Shown piece after piece: positions 51,072 through 60,560 of a stretch of 64,000 nt of DNA. The translations under genes and the position numbers were made by a program. Under the pieces are notes generated by a model. The model was not told where the DNA came from, searched no databases, and saw only the letters and a list, made by a program, of their open reading frames with translations. This DNA comes from Limnohabitans lacus (GTDB lineage Bacteria > Pseudomonadota > Gammaproteobacteria > Burkholderiales > Burkholderiaceae_C). Position 1 is the first letter of the stretch; the number at the start of each line of letters is the position of its first letter. Location of the stretch: the NCBI RefSeq assembly GCF_030053395.1, contig NZ_JASGBH010000003.1, positions 248,001 through 312,000 on the forward strand, in the 5' to 3' direction.

Positions 51072-52427
51072 ATGAGCAATTTTGACGAATTGAAGCCTCG
51101 TGCGTGGACAGTCTCTGCGCTGTGCCGCGCCGTGGCTGACAGTCTGGATGCTCAATTCAATCCTGTCGCGGTCCGCGGCGAAATTTCGGGCTTCTCACGC
51201 GCAGCCAGTGGTCATTGTTATTTCTCGATCAAGGATGACACCGGCCAAATCCGTTGCGCCATGTTCCGCCGTGCCGCCAGCCTGATGGGTTTTTCACCGC
51301 GAGATGGCGAGTTGGTGGAAGTCAGAGGCCGCCTGGGCGTCTACGAGGCCCGGGGCGACTTGCAATTGGTGGTCGAATCCATGGAGCGCGCAGGGCAGGG
51401 CGCTTTGTTCGAGCAGTTCTTGCGCCTCAAAGCCAAGCTTGAAGCCGAAGGCTTGTTCGATCCGATCCACAAACGTGCATTGCCTGAACAGCCTCGTGCC
51501 ATTGGGGTGGTGACCTCCTTGGGCGCGGCCGCTTGGCACGATGTGATGACCGCCTTGCAGCGACGGGTGCCCCACATTCCGGTCTTGATGGCGCCAGCCC
51601 TGGTGCAAGGTGCCGGGGCCGCCGCCACTTTGGTGCAAGCCTTGCAGAACATGTACGCCCTGACCGCCGAAGACAACCCCCTTGCGCCGCCGGTGGATGT
51701 GATCTTGCTGGTGCGCGGCGGCGGCTCGATGGAGGACCTGTGGTCCTTCAACGACGAAAACCTGGCCCGGGTCATTGCTCAAAGTCCGGTGCCTGTGGTT
51801 TGTGGCGTGGGCCATGAAACCGACTTCACCATCGCCGACTTTGTGGCGGATGTGCGTGCCCCCACCCCCACCGCCGCCGCTGAGATGGCCGCTGCCGACC
51901 GCGGTGTGGCACTGCAAGCGCTGTCGGACCAGGAAAACCGGCTGAACCGCGGCTTGTTGCGCCAGCAAGACCGGCACGCTCAGCGTCTGGACAGTGTGGC
52001 CACGCGCTTGGGTGTGGGCTTGGCGCGTCAGCAAGACCGCCAGAGTCAGCGCTTGGCCGCTGTCGCTGCGCGGCTGAGTCGCCCGCAAGCGGTGCTGGGC
52101 CAACACGCCCAATGGCTCGATCGTTTGGCCAGTCGCTTGCAATCGGGTGTGCAAAGCCAGCTGACAGGCGGCGTTCACCGGTTGGAACGGCTCCATGACC
52201 GTTTGGGATTCAACCGAGGCCAGCAGCTTGCGCAACGTGCACAAGGCCTGGAGCGCGCCGCTTTGCGCCTGTCTTCGGTGGACCCGCACCGCGTGCTCGA
52301 CCGTGGTTATGCCTGGCTCAGCGATGAAAACGGCCATGCGCTGACCAAGGCTGCGCAATTTCAGCCTGGGCAGAGCGTTCAGGCCACCTTGGCCGATGGC
52401 GAAGTGCCTTTGCTGGTGAAGGGTTGA
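51072..52427 (+). CDS. xseA: Exodeoxyribonuclease VII large subunit
   Basis: Catalytic subunit of the single-strand exonuclease ExoVII. It has 451 residues (E. coli 456). The N-terminal OB fold (about 10-100) contains RGEISGFSRAASGHCYFSIKDD. The catalytic region includes GVVTSLGAAAWHD, LVRGGGSMEDLWSFNDE and GVGHETDFTIADFVADVRAPTPTAAAE. The C-terminal third is a long coiled coil with repeated QDRxxQRLxxVAxRL units that binds XseB. Start ATG 51072 is chosen, with ATG 51057 possible. xseB is not in the window. Confidence 0.95.
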   Translation: MSNFDELKPRAWTVSALCRAVADSLDAQFNPVAVRGEISGFSRAASGHCYFSIKDDTGQIRCAMFRRAASLMGFSPRDGELVEVRGRLGVYEARGDLQLVVESMERAGQGALFEQFLRLKAKLEAEGLFDPIHKRALPEQPRAIGVVTSLGAAAWHDVMTALQRRVPHIPVLMAPALVQGAGAAATLVQALQNMYALTAEDNPLAPPVDVILLVRGGGSMEDLWSFNDENLARVIAQSPVPVVCGVGHETDFTIADFVADVRAPTPTAAAEMAAADRGVALQALSDQENRLNRGLLRQQDRHAQRLDSVATRLGVGLARQQDRQSQRLAAVAARLSRPQAVLGQHAQWLDRLASRLQSGVQSQLTGGVHRLERLHDRLGFNRGQQLAQRAQGLERAALRLSSVDPHRVLDRGYAWLSDENGHALTKAAQFQPGQSVQATLADGEVPLLVKG

Positions 52428-52625
52428 TGGGCATCGCCACCCATTGAACCGAGTCAGGGGCCGATGGCTGATTTCCGGGCGGATCCCCATGAAGCTGGGG
52501 GCACGGGCCCTGTGTAACGCGCTGGGAGGATGCCCCTCAGTGACCCGCAACACCAAGGGGGGATGCCCATGCCCCTAAAATGCACCGGTACAAGTTTTCA
52601 ACCGCAACAACAAGAGGATCCCATC

Positions 52626-53207
52626 ATGGAACACACCTTGCCCGCACTGCCTTACGCGATCGACGCTTTGGCCCCTCACTACAGCCAGGAAACATTGGAG
52701 TTCCACCACGGCAAGCACCATAACGCTTACGTCGTGAACCTGAACAACCTGCAAAAAGGCACCGAATTCGAGAACATGGGCCTCGAAGAAATCGTCAAGA
52801 AGTCCAGCGGTGGCGTGTACAACAACGCTGCCCAGATCTGGAACCACACCTTCTTCTGGAACTGCATGAAGCCCCAAGGCGGCGGTGAGCCCACAGGCGC
52901 ACTGGCTGCAGCCATCAACGCCAAGTTTGGCAGCTACGCCGCGTTCAAAGAAGCCTTCGTCAAGAGCGCCGTGGGCAACTTCGGCTCGGGCTGGACATGG
53001 CTTGTGAAGAAAGCCGACGGCTCGGTGGACATCGTCAATATGGGCGCCGCTGGCACCCCTTTGACCACAGGCGACACCGCTTTGTTGACCGTCGATGTGT
53101 GGGAACACGCTTACTACATCGACTACCGCAACATGCGTCCCAAGTTCGTGGAGACTTTCCTGAACAACTTGGTGAACTGGTCGTTTGCTGAGAAGAACTT
53201 CGGCTGA
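52626..53207 (+). CDS. sodB: Superoxide dismutase [Fe]
   Basis: Cytoplasmic superoxide dismutase of 193 residues. The metal ligands fall at His27, His74, Asp157 and His161, in step with E. coli SodB after counting Met. They lie in [21 protein letters not shown] and [11 protein letters not shown]. The [11 protein letters not shown] segment favours the iron type. AGAGGA lies before the ATG at 52626. It is followed by a strong bidirectional terminator, so it is a single-gene transcript whose promoter lies in the 198-bp spacer after xseA. Confidence 0.97.
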   Translation: MEHTLPALPYAIDALAPHYSQETLEFHHGKHHNAYVVNLNNLQKGTEFENMGLEEIVKKSSGGVYNNAAQIWNHTFFWNCMKPQGGGEPTGALAAAINAKFGSYAAFKEAFVKSAVGNFGSGWTWLVKKADGSVDIVNMGAAGTPLTTGDTALLTVDVWEHAYYIDYRNMRPKFVETFLNNLVNWSFAEKNFG

Positions 53208-53226
53208 TCGAAGATTCCTTCACGTC

Positions 53227-53257
53227 AAAAAGCCCGCTGTGCGGGCTTTTTGTTTTT
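53227..53257. terminator. Bidirectional terminator sodB/SOUL gene
   Basis: A perfect 11-bp stem AAAAAGCCCGC / GCGGGCTTTTT with a TGT loop, followed by GTTTTT on the plus strand and by the T5 of the stem on the minus strand. Confidence 0.9.
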
Positions 53258-53308
53258 GGGGCCTTCTTCAAGGCTTGGAACGTTCATGCGCCGTGGGCGT
53301 GCGGGTGT

Positions 53309-53971
53309 TCAGGGTGCGGCCACTTCCACCATGATTTCATTGCGCCTGAACAGGGGCAATGTCCAAGGGGGGTCGTAACGTGACAGTTGCGGTGTGCCGA
53401 TCACTTGGAGGGATTGTTGCTTGGCCCAGGCCAATGTCTCTTTGGTTTTCTCCTGCACCCGTGCCACGGTGTTGAAGCCCGAGTAACGGTGCACCACCAT
53501 GTATTGGCGCGGCAGTTCGTGCAAGGTCACCGCACTGTTGTTGGGCTTGGGGATGTTGGCCATCGTGTAGCGGCGGGGCATCACGAAATGGATGCGCCAT
53601 GTATGGGCTCCTGCAAGGCTGGTGTCGCCAGACTGCGGCTCGATGGTGACAGGGGCCGTCATCGCGATTTTGGCGGACTGGGGCGCCATGGTCACGGGTG
53701 CGGTCATGGCAATTTTGGCTGCTTGCCCTGTGTCTGCTGCCAGGTTGTTGCCAAAGATGTAATCGGCAATCAGGCGAAAGCCTTTGCTGCTCGCTGCGTC
53801 CATGTCGCCGTTGACCACGGCTTGGGCGATCAGGGTGGACGCGTAGTGCCTCAGCTCAAAAGGCGCTTGCGAGACGATCGTGTCGTAAGTCGGTTCTTCA
53901 ATGGCCATGGCCGTTTCCGTTCCTAAAAGTCCAAGCAGCAAAGCGAGAAGGGTGTGTGAGTTCATGCGCAT
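53309..53971 (-). CDS. SOUL family haem-binding protein
   Basis: Exported protein of 220 residues. A signal peptide (about 1-23, ending AMA) precedes the SOUL/HBP beta-barrel fold: IEEPTYDTIVSQAPFELRHY, then KIAMTAPVT and later MPRRYTMANIPKPNNSAV. The hallmark KIAMTAPVT segment is duplicated in tandem (15-residue period), which is unusual. SOUL proteins bind haem or porphyrins; the bacterial role is not established. Several ATGs are possible; 53971 has GGAG 11 bases upstream. It lies 50 bp after the start side of the photolyase gene, in the same direction. Confidence 0.88.
   Translation of the reverse strand: MRMNSHTLLALLLGLLGTETAMAIEEPTYDTIVSQAPFELRHYASTLIAQAVVNGDMDAASSKGFRLIADYIFGNNLAADTGQAAKIAMTAPVTMAPQSAKIAMTAPVTIEPQSGDTSLAGAHTWRIHFVMPRRYTMANIPKPNNSAVTLHELPRQYMVVHRYSGFNTVARVQEKTKETLAWAKQQSLQVIGTPQLSRYDPPWTLPLFRRNEIMVEVAAP
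53630..53719 (-). repeat. 45-bp tandem duplication inside the SOUL gene
   Basis: Two adjacent 45-bp units encode AKIAMTAPVTIEPQS and AKIAMTAPVTMAPQS (13 of 15 residues alike). Third-base differences show the duplication is not very recent. Confidence 0.9.
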
Positions 53972-54021
53972 GAAGGCCATGGCTCCAGCAGTTGAGGAAA
54001 GATGGGTGGTCAAAACAGCGT

Positions 54022-55350
54022 TTAAAGCCAGAGCTCACGGTAAGCGCCGTCAGCGTCATAGTCCAGTACCTGCTTATCGGGATTGAAGCGCCTGGAGCCT
54101 CTGGGGTCGGTGCCTCGACCGCTGAGGTACAGCCAATTGCCTTGGTTGTTGTAAACGTCAAAGTCAATCAGTTGCGATTCAAACCAAGCGGCACCCGCAC
54201 GCCAGTCGCAGCGCAGGTCATGAATCAAGTAACTGGCCAAGTTTTGCCGCAGGCGGTTGGATGTGTAGCCTGTGGCGTTGAGTTCGCGCATGCCCGCGTC
54301 AATCAGTGCATGGCCCGTTTGGCCAGTGCGCCAGCGCTCAAAGCCGCGGGCATTGTTCTCGCGTGGCTGGATTGGCGCGTCCGACAAGCCGCGCCGCCGA
54401 TACATGCGCTCACCGTGCTTGAGGTGAAGCCATCTGAAGTGGTCACGCCAGAGCAACTCAAATCCGATCCAATAGGTGCTTTCAGTGGCGCCTTGCTGCG
54501 ACTCAAAGGCTTGGATAGCGGCCCAAGCCTGACGCGCAGACAAGGCTCCGGTGGCCAACCAAGGTGACCACTTGGTGGAGTAGTCGGACCCGTAAAGCCC
54601 ATTGCGGGTGGCTTTGTAGCTGTGTGGCAAACCACGGCTGCAGTACTGCACGAGGTGGGCCAGTGCCGAACGCTCACCACCATGAAACTCAGCTTGTGAC
54701 CAAGGGAACGCCGATCGTGGGTCACTCAGTGGGGCGCAGGTGCTCGGGACGACAGAGAGCGCCGCCAGTGCTTCGATGGATGCTTGCTCGGGCAGAGCGG
54801 GCATGGCTTGGACCCTTGGTACGGGTTTGGCCGGCGTGAACGGGTGGCGCTCGACTTCGCGCCGAAATGAAGAAAACGTATCGGGCACATCGTGCGGCGC
54901 AAAGGGCAATTGATCGGGCGCCATCAAGGTGGATTGCCAAACCGCTTGGACATCGAGTCCGCACTTTTTCAAGCCTTGGATGTGCGCTTGCTCATAGGGC
55001 GCCGCAATGTCTTCGCACACCAGTGTGCTGGCGTTCAGTTGCGTCATGAGCGCACGCAACACCTCGATCGGTTCGCCACTCAGTTGCAGCAATTGGCTAC
55101 CGAGCGCGAGCAACTGCTGCGCCACATCTTGGACCGCCATCGCGGTCCAGGCCAAGCGGTGGTCGCTTGTGCGCACAAAACCCCAAGGGCTGGTCAGTTG
55201 CAGCGCGTTGTCGTGCACATACACCGGCAGCAGCCAAGTGCGGCGCTGCACAGCCAGCGCAATGGCTTGTTGAAGGGCGGGGTTGTCGTGCAGTCTCAGG
55301 TCGTTTCTGAACCAAAAAACAACGCCCGAACTGGCTTGAGAAGGCTTCAT
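54022..55350 (-). CDS. phrB: Cryptochrome/deoxyribodipyrimidine photolyase, DASH type
   Basis: Light-driven DNA repair or blue-light receptor flavoprotein of 442 residues. The N-terminal antenna domain opens VVFWFRNDLRLHDNPAL. The FAD-binding C-terminal part has the run ELNATGYTSNRLRQNLASYL, DWRAGAAWFE and the DASH-like tail NQGNWLYLSGRGTDPRGSRRFNPDKQ. DASH enzymes repair mainly single-stranded cyclobutane dimers. ATG 55350 is used; in-frame ATGs further upstream precede non-family sequence. It is cotranscribed with the SOUL gene and divergent to an MpaB-family gene. Confidence 0.9.
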   Translation of the reverse strand: MKPSQASSGVVFWFRNDLRLHDNPALQQAIALAVQRRTWLLPVYVHDNALQLTSPWGFVRTSDHRLAWTAMAVQDVAQQLLALGSQLLQLSGEPIEVLRALMTQLNASTLVCEDIAAPYEQAHIQGLKKCGLDVQAVWQSTLMAPDQLPFAPHDVPDTFSSFRREVERHPFTPAKPVPRVQAMPALPEQASIEALAALSVVPSTCAPLSDPRSAFPWSQAEFHGGERSALAHLVQYCSRGLPHSYKATRNGLYGSDYSTKWSPWLATGALSARQAWAAIQAFESQQGATESTYWIGFELLWRDHFRWLHLKHGERMYRRRGLSDAPIQPRENNARGFERWRTGQTGHALIDAGMRELNATGYTSNRLRQNLASYLIHDLRCDWRAGAAWFESQLIDFDVYNNQGNWLYLSGRGTDPRGSRRFNPDKQVLDYDADGAYRELWL

Positions 55351-55526
55351 AGTGGACTTGTTTCGCAAGGTCTTGCCGAAGGGGGTGCGCACATGTTCCC
55401 TCAAACCCATGTCCTCCTGCTCAAACTGGGCATTTGAGTAGAGTTTGCGTAGATTGAGGGTTGAAAATTTGACCTGAAGGGCTGGTGGCCCCGCTGCAAG
55501 AGATTTGTCGGCAAAAATCACCGTCA

Positions 55527-56429
55527 ATGACTTTCGCGCATGCACTCAAAACCTTGGCGTTCAACGCGATCGGCGGGCGTGTACGTGCCATCACGGGCTC
55601 CAAGGCGACGCTGGACGACTTTGCCAGCCCTGCAGGCGATGTGGGTCTGTTTGGCCCGCAGTCCATGGCCTGGCGGGTGCACGCCCATTTCACCGCCATG
55701 ATGGTGGGCGGCTTGTCCTCGCTCATGGTGCAGTCCTTGCATCCGCGTGCTCTGGCGGCGGTGTGGGATCACTCTGACTTTCGCCATCATCTCAAAGCTC
55801 GCTTGGGCCGGACAGCCTATTTCGTCGCGGCCACCACCTATGGCAGTCAAGAAATGGCACTGAAAGCCATTGGCCAGGTCAATGCCATCCACGCCAACAT
55901 TCGTGGCATCGACCTGCAGGGCCAGCCTTACGTGGCCAATGAGCCCGAGCTCATTCGGTGGGTGCACTTGGTTGAGGTGGCTTCGTTCTTGGGGGCCTAC
56001 CAACACTTGGCCAGGCAGCCGCTGTCGCCGCGAGAGTGTGACCAATACATTTCAGAAATGACCCAAGTGGGGCATTTGTTGGGTGCAGTGGACTTGCCTG
56101 TGACCTATGCCCGCACGCAATCCGAGTTGAGGGGTTTTGCGGAGGTGCTCCGTTTTGATGCGCGTGCCCGAGAAATTTTGGATGTCATTCAGACCTACCC
56201 CACCGCTTTGCACGACAAACCCTGGATGACGCTGGTCTTGCAATGCGCTTTTGATCTCATGCCGCCTTGGGTGTTGGCGTTGATGGGCAAATCACCTGCT
56301 TGCGAGGTGCAGTGGCATGCCACCCGTTTGGCGGTGCAACTGTCGGCTGAACCGGTGCAGTGGATGCTCAACGAGCAAGGTGTATCCGCCATTGCCCGCA
56401 AACGTGTGCAGGCACAAACGGGCAGTTGA
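55527..56429 (+). CDS. Oxygenase MpaB family protein (DUF2236)
   Basis: Protein of 300 residues with the DUF2236 core. It shows GLFGPQSMAWRVHAHFTAMMVGGLSSLMVQSLHP and then the histidine-bearing WVHLVEVASFL region; these His residues are the likely haem b ligands in the MpaB/latex-clearing-protein-like fold. Characterised relatives are rubber oxygenase Lcp and the fungal MpaB, which cleave carbon-carbon double bonds. The substrate here is unknown. ATG 55527 is taken over a GTG 42 bases earlier. It is divergent to the photolyase gene and convergent with an SDR gene. Confidence 0.85.
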   Translation: MTFAHALKTLAFNAIGGRVRAITGSKATLDDFASPAGDVGLFGPQSMAWRVHAHFTAMMVGGLSSLMVQSLHPRALAAVWDHSDFRHHLKARLGRTAYFVAATTYGSQEMALKAIGQVNAIHANIRGIDLQGQPYVANEPELIRWVHLVEVASFLGAYQHLARQPLSPRECDQYISEMTQVGHLLGAVDLPVTYARTQSELRGFAEVLRFDARAREILDVIQTYPTALHDKPWMTLVLQCAFDLMPPWVLALMGKSPACEVQWHATRLAVQLSAEPVQWMLNEQGVSAIARKRVQAQTGS

Positions 56430-56505
56430 AAAGTTCGGCCAGTCGCGCCGCACAGGAGCTCCCCGGCCCAGATGATGGGCCAGGGGTGAGTTCTTCCGCA
56501 CAGCG

Positions 56506-57267
56506 TCAGCGAATCATCATCCCGCCATCGGCCACGATGGTTTGTCCTGTGACGTACTGCCCTGCGGGGCTGGCCAAGAACACCGCCACGCCGCCAATGT
56601 CGTCGGGCTCGCCCATGCGGCGCAGGGGGGTCTCGTTGTTGTACTTCGTGCTCAGGACCGGGTCTTCGTGCAAGGCTTTGGCAAAGTCGGTCTTGATCAA
56701 GCCCGGTGCCACGCAGTTCACGCGGATGTTGTCGGGGCCCCATTCGACGGCCAGATTGCGCGCCAGTTGCATGTCGGCGGCTTTGGAGATGTTGTAGGCG
56801 CCAATCACGGCCGAGCCATGCAAACCGCCAATCGACGAGATGATCACGATGGCGCCGTCTTTTTGGGCTTTCATGTCGGGGTAGACCATGTTGCACAGCC
56901 AGGTGTTGGACAGCACGTTGTTGCGCATGACTTTGTCGAACACCTCATCGCTCATGCCCGTGGCGGGGCCGTAATAGGGGTTGGTGGCCGCATTGCACAC
57001 CAAAATGTCGATCGAGCCCCAAGCCGCACGGGTCTGCTCGATCAGGTTTTGCAGCTGTTCTTTGCTGGAGATGCTGGCGGCAATCGCCATGGCTTCTCCG
57101 CCTGCGGCCTGGATCTCTTTGACCACGGCCTCACAGGCGTCTTGTTTGCGGCTTGAAACGACCACTTTGGCGCCTTGCTTGGCCAGTTGGTGCGCAATCG
57201 ATCGGCCAATGCCTCGGCTGGAGCCGGTGACGATGGCGACTTTGCCTTTGAGATTGAACAGCGACAT
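56506..57267 (-). CDS. SDR family oxidoreductase (DHRS4-like)
   Basis: Classical short-chain dehydrogenase of 253 residues. The cofactor motif TGSSRGIGRSIA is near 14, NAATN near 90, Ser in IISSIGG and the catalytic YNISK near 158. The end GQTIVADGGMMIR is typical. The N-terminus MSLFNLKGKVAIV and overall pattern resemble peroxisomal DHRS4-like 3-ketoacyl or carbonyl reductases. AAGGAGA lies 7 bases before the ATG. It is divergent to the LhgO-like flavoprotein gene. Confidence 0.9.
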   Translation of the reverse strand: MSLFNLKGKVAIVTGSSRGIGRSIAHQLAKQGAKVVVSSRKQDACEAVVKEIQAAGGEAMAIAASISSKEQLQNLIEQTRAAWGSIDILVCNAATNPYYGPATGMSDEVFDKVMRNNVLSNTWLCNMVYPDMKAQKDGAIVIISSIGGLHGSAVIGAYNISKAADMQLARNLAVEWGPDNIRVNCVAPGLIKTDFAKALHEDPVLSTKYNNETPLRRMGEPDDIGGVAVFLASPAGQYVTGQTIVADGGMMIR

Positions 57268-57407
57268 GAAAAGGTCTCCTTGTTGAATGCTTGGCAGTCT
57301 GCCCGTGCGCGCTGCAAGTGTCTGTCTTGCGGGTGTCAGTCGCTTGGCATGGGCCTGCAGGGTCATCGGCCACAATCGGATGGATACCCTGAACGTGTGA
57401 GGTGGCT

Positions 57408-58517
57408 GTGGAACAAATCGATGCGGTTGTGATCGGGGCCGGCGTGGTCGGCTTGGCTGTGGGGCGGGCGCTGGCGCTGGCGGGCTACGAGGTCATGGTG
57501 CTGGAATCCGAAAACGCGATCGGCACGGGCACCAGTTCGCGCAACAGCGAGGTCATCCACGCGGGTATTTATTACCCTGCAGGCTCGCTCAAAGCGCGCC
57601 TGTGCGTACAAGGCAAGGGTCTGCTGTACGCCTACTGTGCCGAGCGCGGCGTCGCTCACCAGCGGCTGGGCAAGCTGATCGTGGCCACTCGCCCTGAGCA
57701 GGTTCAGGCGCTGGACAGCATCGTGGCCAAGGCGGCAGCCAACGGTGTTCACGATTTGCAAAAAATCACGGCTGCTCAGGCCAAAGCATTGGAGCCCGCA
57801 CTGGCCTGCGAAGCGGCGTTGCTCTCGCCAAGCACGGGTGTGGTGGACAGCCACGGCCTGATGCTCAGCCTGCAAGGTGACATGGAGAACGCAGGCGGTT
57901 TGCTGGCGCTGGTTTCGCCCGTGCAGCACATCGGACTCCAGCACGGCACCGCCACACACCCGATCCGCGTGACCACACAAGACGGTACCGAGTTGGCTTG
58001 CAAAGTGCTGGTCAACGCCGCTGGCTTGAACGCCGTGGCGTTGGCGCGGGGTATGGACGGGTTGGATCACAACCTGCTGCCGCACGCGCATTACGCCAAA
58101 GGCAACTATTTCACGCTGGCGGGCAAGGCGCCCTTTTCGCGGCTGATTTACCCCGTGCCCGAAGCGGCCGGGTTGGGCGTGCACCTGACGCTTGATTTGG
58201 GTGGTCAGGCCAAATTTGGGCCAGACGTGCAATGGGTTGATGACCCTTCAGACTTGCAAGTGGACCCGCGCCGGGGCGATGCTTTTTATGCCGAGGTTCG
58301 CAAGTACTGGCCTGATTTGGCCGATGGGGCTTTGCAAGCCGGTTACGCGGGCATGCGCCCCAAGATCAATGCCCCTGACGAGGTGGCTGCTGACTTCATG
58401 ATCCAGGGCCCGTCCGAGCACGGCGTGCCTGGTCTGGTGAACCTGCTGGGCATCGAGTCGCCAGGCTTGACCAGTTCGTTGGCGATCGCCGAAGAGGTTT
58501 GCGCACGCCTGGCCTGA
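57408..58517 (+). CDS. FAD-dependent oxidoreductase, L-2-hydroxyglutarate oxidase-like
   Basis: DAO-family flavoprotein of 369 residues. The FAD motif [16 protein letters not shown] is at the N-terminus, followed by the family block [19 protein letters not shown], and a C-terminal [15 protein letters not shown]. This is the pattern of LhgO (YgaF) enzymes that oxidise L-2-hydroxyglutarate to 2-oxoglutarate and pass electrons to quinone. The GTG at 57408, with GAGG 5 bases upstream, is chosen over a GTG at 57402. The thioesterase gene follows by 49 bp and may share the transcript. Confidence 0.87.
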   Translation: MEQIDAVVIGAGVVGLAVGRALALAGYEVMVLESENAIGTGTSSRNSEVIHAGIYYPAGSLKARLCVQGKGLLYAYCAERGVAHQRLGKLIVATRPEQVQALDSIVAKAAANGVHDLQKITAAQAKALEPALACEAALLSPSTGVVDSHGLMLSLQGDMENAGGLLALVSPVQHIGLQHGTATHPIRVTTQDGTELACKVLVNAAGLNAVALARGMDGLDHNLLPHAHYAKGNYFTLAGKAPFSRLIYPVPEAAGLGVHLTLDLGGQAKFGPDVQWVDDPSDLQVDPRRGDAFYAEVRKYWPDLADGALQAGYAGMRPKINAPDEVAADFMIQGPSEHGVPGLVNLLGIESPGLTSSLAIAEEVCARLA

Positions 58518-58566
58518 TCGCTTTTGGGACAGTGCAGTGTGTCTGGGCGCGCCTATCATCACGCGC

Positions 58567-59385
58567 ATGCACCCTTTCGACGAAGCCATTGACCTGCACG
58601 CCTGTGCCGTCCACAACGCACCCCACGAATTCACAGGCGCGACCCATCCGGCCTACGCCAACATGGTCGGGCCTTTTGGTGGCACCACCTCGGCGCAGTT
58701 GCTGCAGTCGGCCATGCTGCACCCCGAGCGCCTGGGCGAGCCGGTGGCGCTCACGGTCAACTTTGCGGCCCCGGTGGCCGATGGGCGCATCCGGTTTGTG
58801 GCGCGGCCTGTGCGCACCAACCGCTCGACCCAGCACTGGATCATCGAAGCCCACCAAGCCGATGGCGTGGTGGCCACCGCTACGGCGGTGTTTGCCGTGC
58901 GGCGCGAGACCTGGTCGGATGTGGAGGCCGTGATGCCTGCCAATGTGCCTGCACCTGAAGCCATGCCCCGCATGCCCGTGAAGGGCATGCCCGCTTGGCC
59001 ACAGCGTTACGACATGCGTTTTGTCGAAGGCGCTTTTCCTTCGGCTTTCGACGAACAAGAGCAAACCCACTCGCGCTCCACCCTTTGGGTGCGTGATGAA
59101 CCCGAGCGGCCGATGGACTTCGCCTCGCTCGCAGCCATCAGCGACAGCTTTTTCCCGCGCATCTTCGTCCGGCGCCGCCGCCGCGCCTTGATTGGCACGG
59201 TCTCTCTCACCACCTATTTCCACGCCGACAGCGCCTTGCTTGCGCAGGTGGGCACGCGCCACGTGCTGGGCGTGGCCAAAGCCCTGAATTACCGCCACGG
59301 CTATTTCGACCAGACGGGCGAACTCTGGAGTCCCGAAGGCCAACTGCTGGCGAGCACGCACCAGCTGGTGTATTTCAAGGACTGA
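58567..59385 (+). CDS. Acyl-CoA thioesterase family protein (double hot-dog)
   Basis: Protein of 272 residues with two hot-dog repeats: the first half PAYANMVGPFGGTTSAQLLQSA, the second TTYFHADSALLAQVGTRHVLG. It ends GELWSPEGQLLASTHQLVYFKD, a signature of TesB-like thioesterases. It hydrolyses acyl-CoA to free acid and CoA; chain length is not predictable. The ATG at 58567 follows a 49-bp gap from the LhgO-like gene. It is convergent with pyrD. Confidence 0.88.
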   Translation: MHPFDEAIDLHACAVHNAPHEFTGATHPAYANMVGPFGGTTSAQLLQSAMLHPERLGEPVALTVNFAAPVADGRIRFVARPVRTNRSTQHWIIEAHQADGVVATATAVFAVRRETWSDVEAVMPANVPAPEAMPRMPVKGMPAWPQRYDMRFVEGAFPSAFDEQEQTHSRSTLWVRDEPERPMDFASLAAISDSFFPRIFVRRRRRALIGTVSLTTYFHADSALLAQVGTRHVLGVAKALNYRHGYFDQTGELWSPEGQLLASTHQLVYFKD

Positions 59386-59424
59386 GCGCACGGGGCTTGG
59401 CCTGTAGCCCCAGGGCTTTTTGCT

Positions 59425-60468
59425 TCAACGCTTCATTTGCTGCAGTGCGCTTGCCACTTGCGTGACCAGCGCTGGGCCTTGGTAGATCAGGCCCGTGTAG
59501 ATCTGCACCACGTCGGCACCGGCTTCGATTTTGGCGATCGCGTCGTGGCCACTGAGGATGCCGCCCACACCGATGATGGGGAAGTCCTTGCCCAAAGCTG
59601 CACGCAGCTGGCGGATCACGCGGTTGCTGCCCTCAAAAACTGGTGCCCCTGAAAGACCACCGGTTTCTTCGGCATGCGGCAACCCTGTCACTGCGCCGCG
59701 GGCCAGCGTGGTGTTGGTGGCGATCACGCCGTCCATGCCGTGTTTTTGCAAAGTGGCGGCGATCACGCTCACTTGCATCTCGTCCAGATCGGGTGCGATT
59801 TTGAGGAACATGGGCACGCGGCGACCATGTTCTGCGGCCAGCTCTTCGCGTCGTGCGACCAAGGTACCCAGCAGGCCATCCAGCGCTTCATCGCTTTGCA
59901 GCGCACGCAGGTTCTTGGTGTTGGGGCTGGAGATGTTCACCGTCACATAGTCGGCATGCGGGTACACGCCCGCCAGCGCAATCAGGTAATCGTCAGTGGC
60001 GTTTTCAATGGGCGTGGCGGCGTTTTTGCCGATGTTCAAGCCCAGCAGTCGGCCTTGCTGGCGGAACTTGGAACGTTTGACGTTGGCGATGAAGGCATCC
60101 AGCCCATCGTTGTTGAAGCCCAGACGGTTGATCAGCGCATTGGCTTCAGGCAGGCGGAACATGCGGGGCTTGGGATTGCCCGGCTGCGCCTTGGGGGTGA
60201 CAGTGCCGACTTCGACAAAGCCAAAGCCCATGGCGCCCAGGCCGTCGATACAGCGGGCGTTTTTATCGAGGCCAGCGGCCAGGCCCACGCGGTTGGGGAA
60301 TTGCAAACCGGCCAGCGTGATGGGCTGGGCCACAAAGGGCTGGCGGTAGACGCGGTCCAGCGGTGTGTTCTGGGTGCGGGCCAGACCCTCGATGGTCAGT
60401 TCGTGGGCCTCTTCGGGGTCCATCTTGAACAAAAAGGAGCGGGCGAGGGCGTAAGGGATCAGGGACAT
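59425..60468 (-). CDS. pyrD: Dihydroorotate dehydrogenase (quinone)
   Basis: Class 2, membrane-associated enzyme of pyrimidine synthesis. It has 347 residues (E. coli 336). The N-terminal helix region for quinone access (1-40) is present, then [13 protein letters not shown], and [11 protein letters not shown] carries the catalytic serine. The FMN phosphate loop is [13 protein letters not shown] with the end [17 protein letters not shown]. It is divergent to rpiA with a 92-bp spacer. Confidence 0.96.
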   Translation of the reverse strand: MSLIPYALARSFLFKMDPEEAHELTIEGLARTQNTPLDRVYRQPFVAQPITLAGLQFPNRVGLAAGLDKNARCIDGLGAMGFGFVEVGTVTPKAQPGNPKPRMFRLPEANALINRLGFNNDGLDAFIANVKRSKFRQQGRLLGLNIGKNAATPIENATDDYLIALAGVYPHADYVTVNISSPNTKNLRALQSDEALDGLLGTLVARREELAAEHGRRVPMFLKIAPDLDEMQVSVIAATLQKHGMDGVIATNTTLARGAVTGLPHAEETGGLSGAPVFEGSNRVIRQLRAALGKDFPIIGVGGILSGHDAIAKIEAGADVVQIYTGLIYQGPALVTQVASALQQMKR

Positions 60469-60560
60469 TGGATAATTCCGGTCATCGAAGGCTTTGAAGA
60501 CATGGGTCCCATTGTCTCAAACCTCCGCCCACGTTCCCTTTTCCATTCAGATCTGACCCC

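Noticed and set aside
60543..60560. CAGATCTGACCCC before rpiA as a REP copy
   Set aside because: It resembles one arm of the GGGGTC palindrome, but no matching inverted arm is found nearby.
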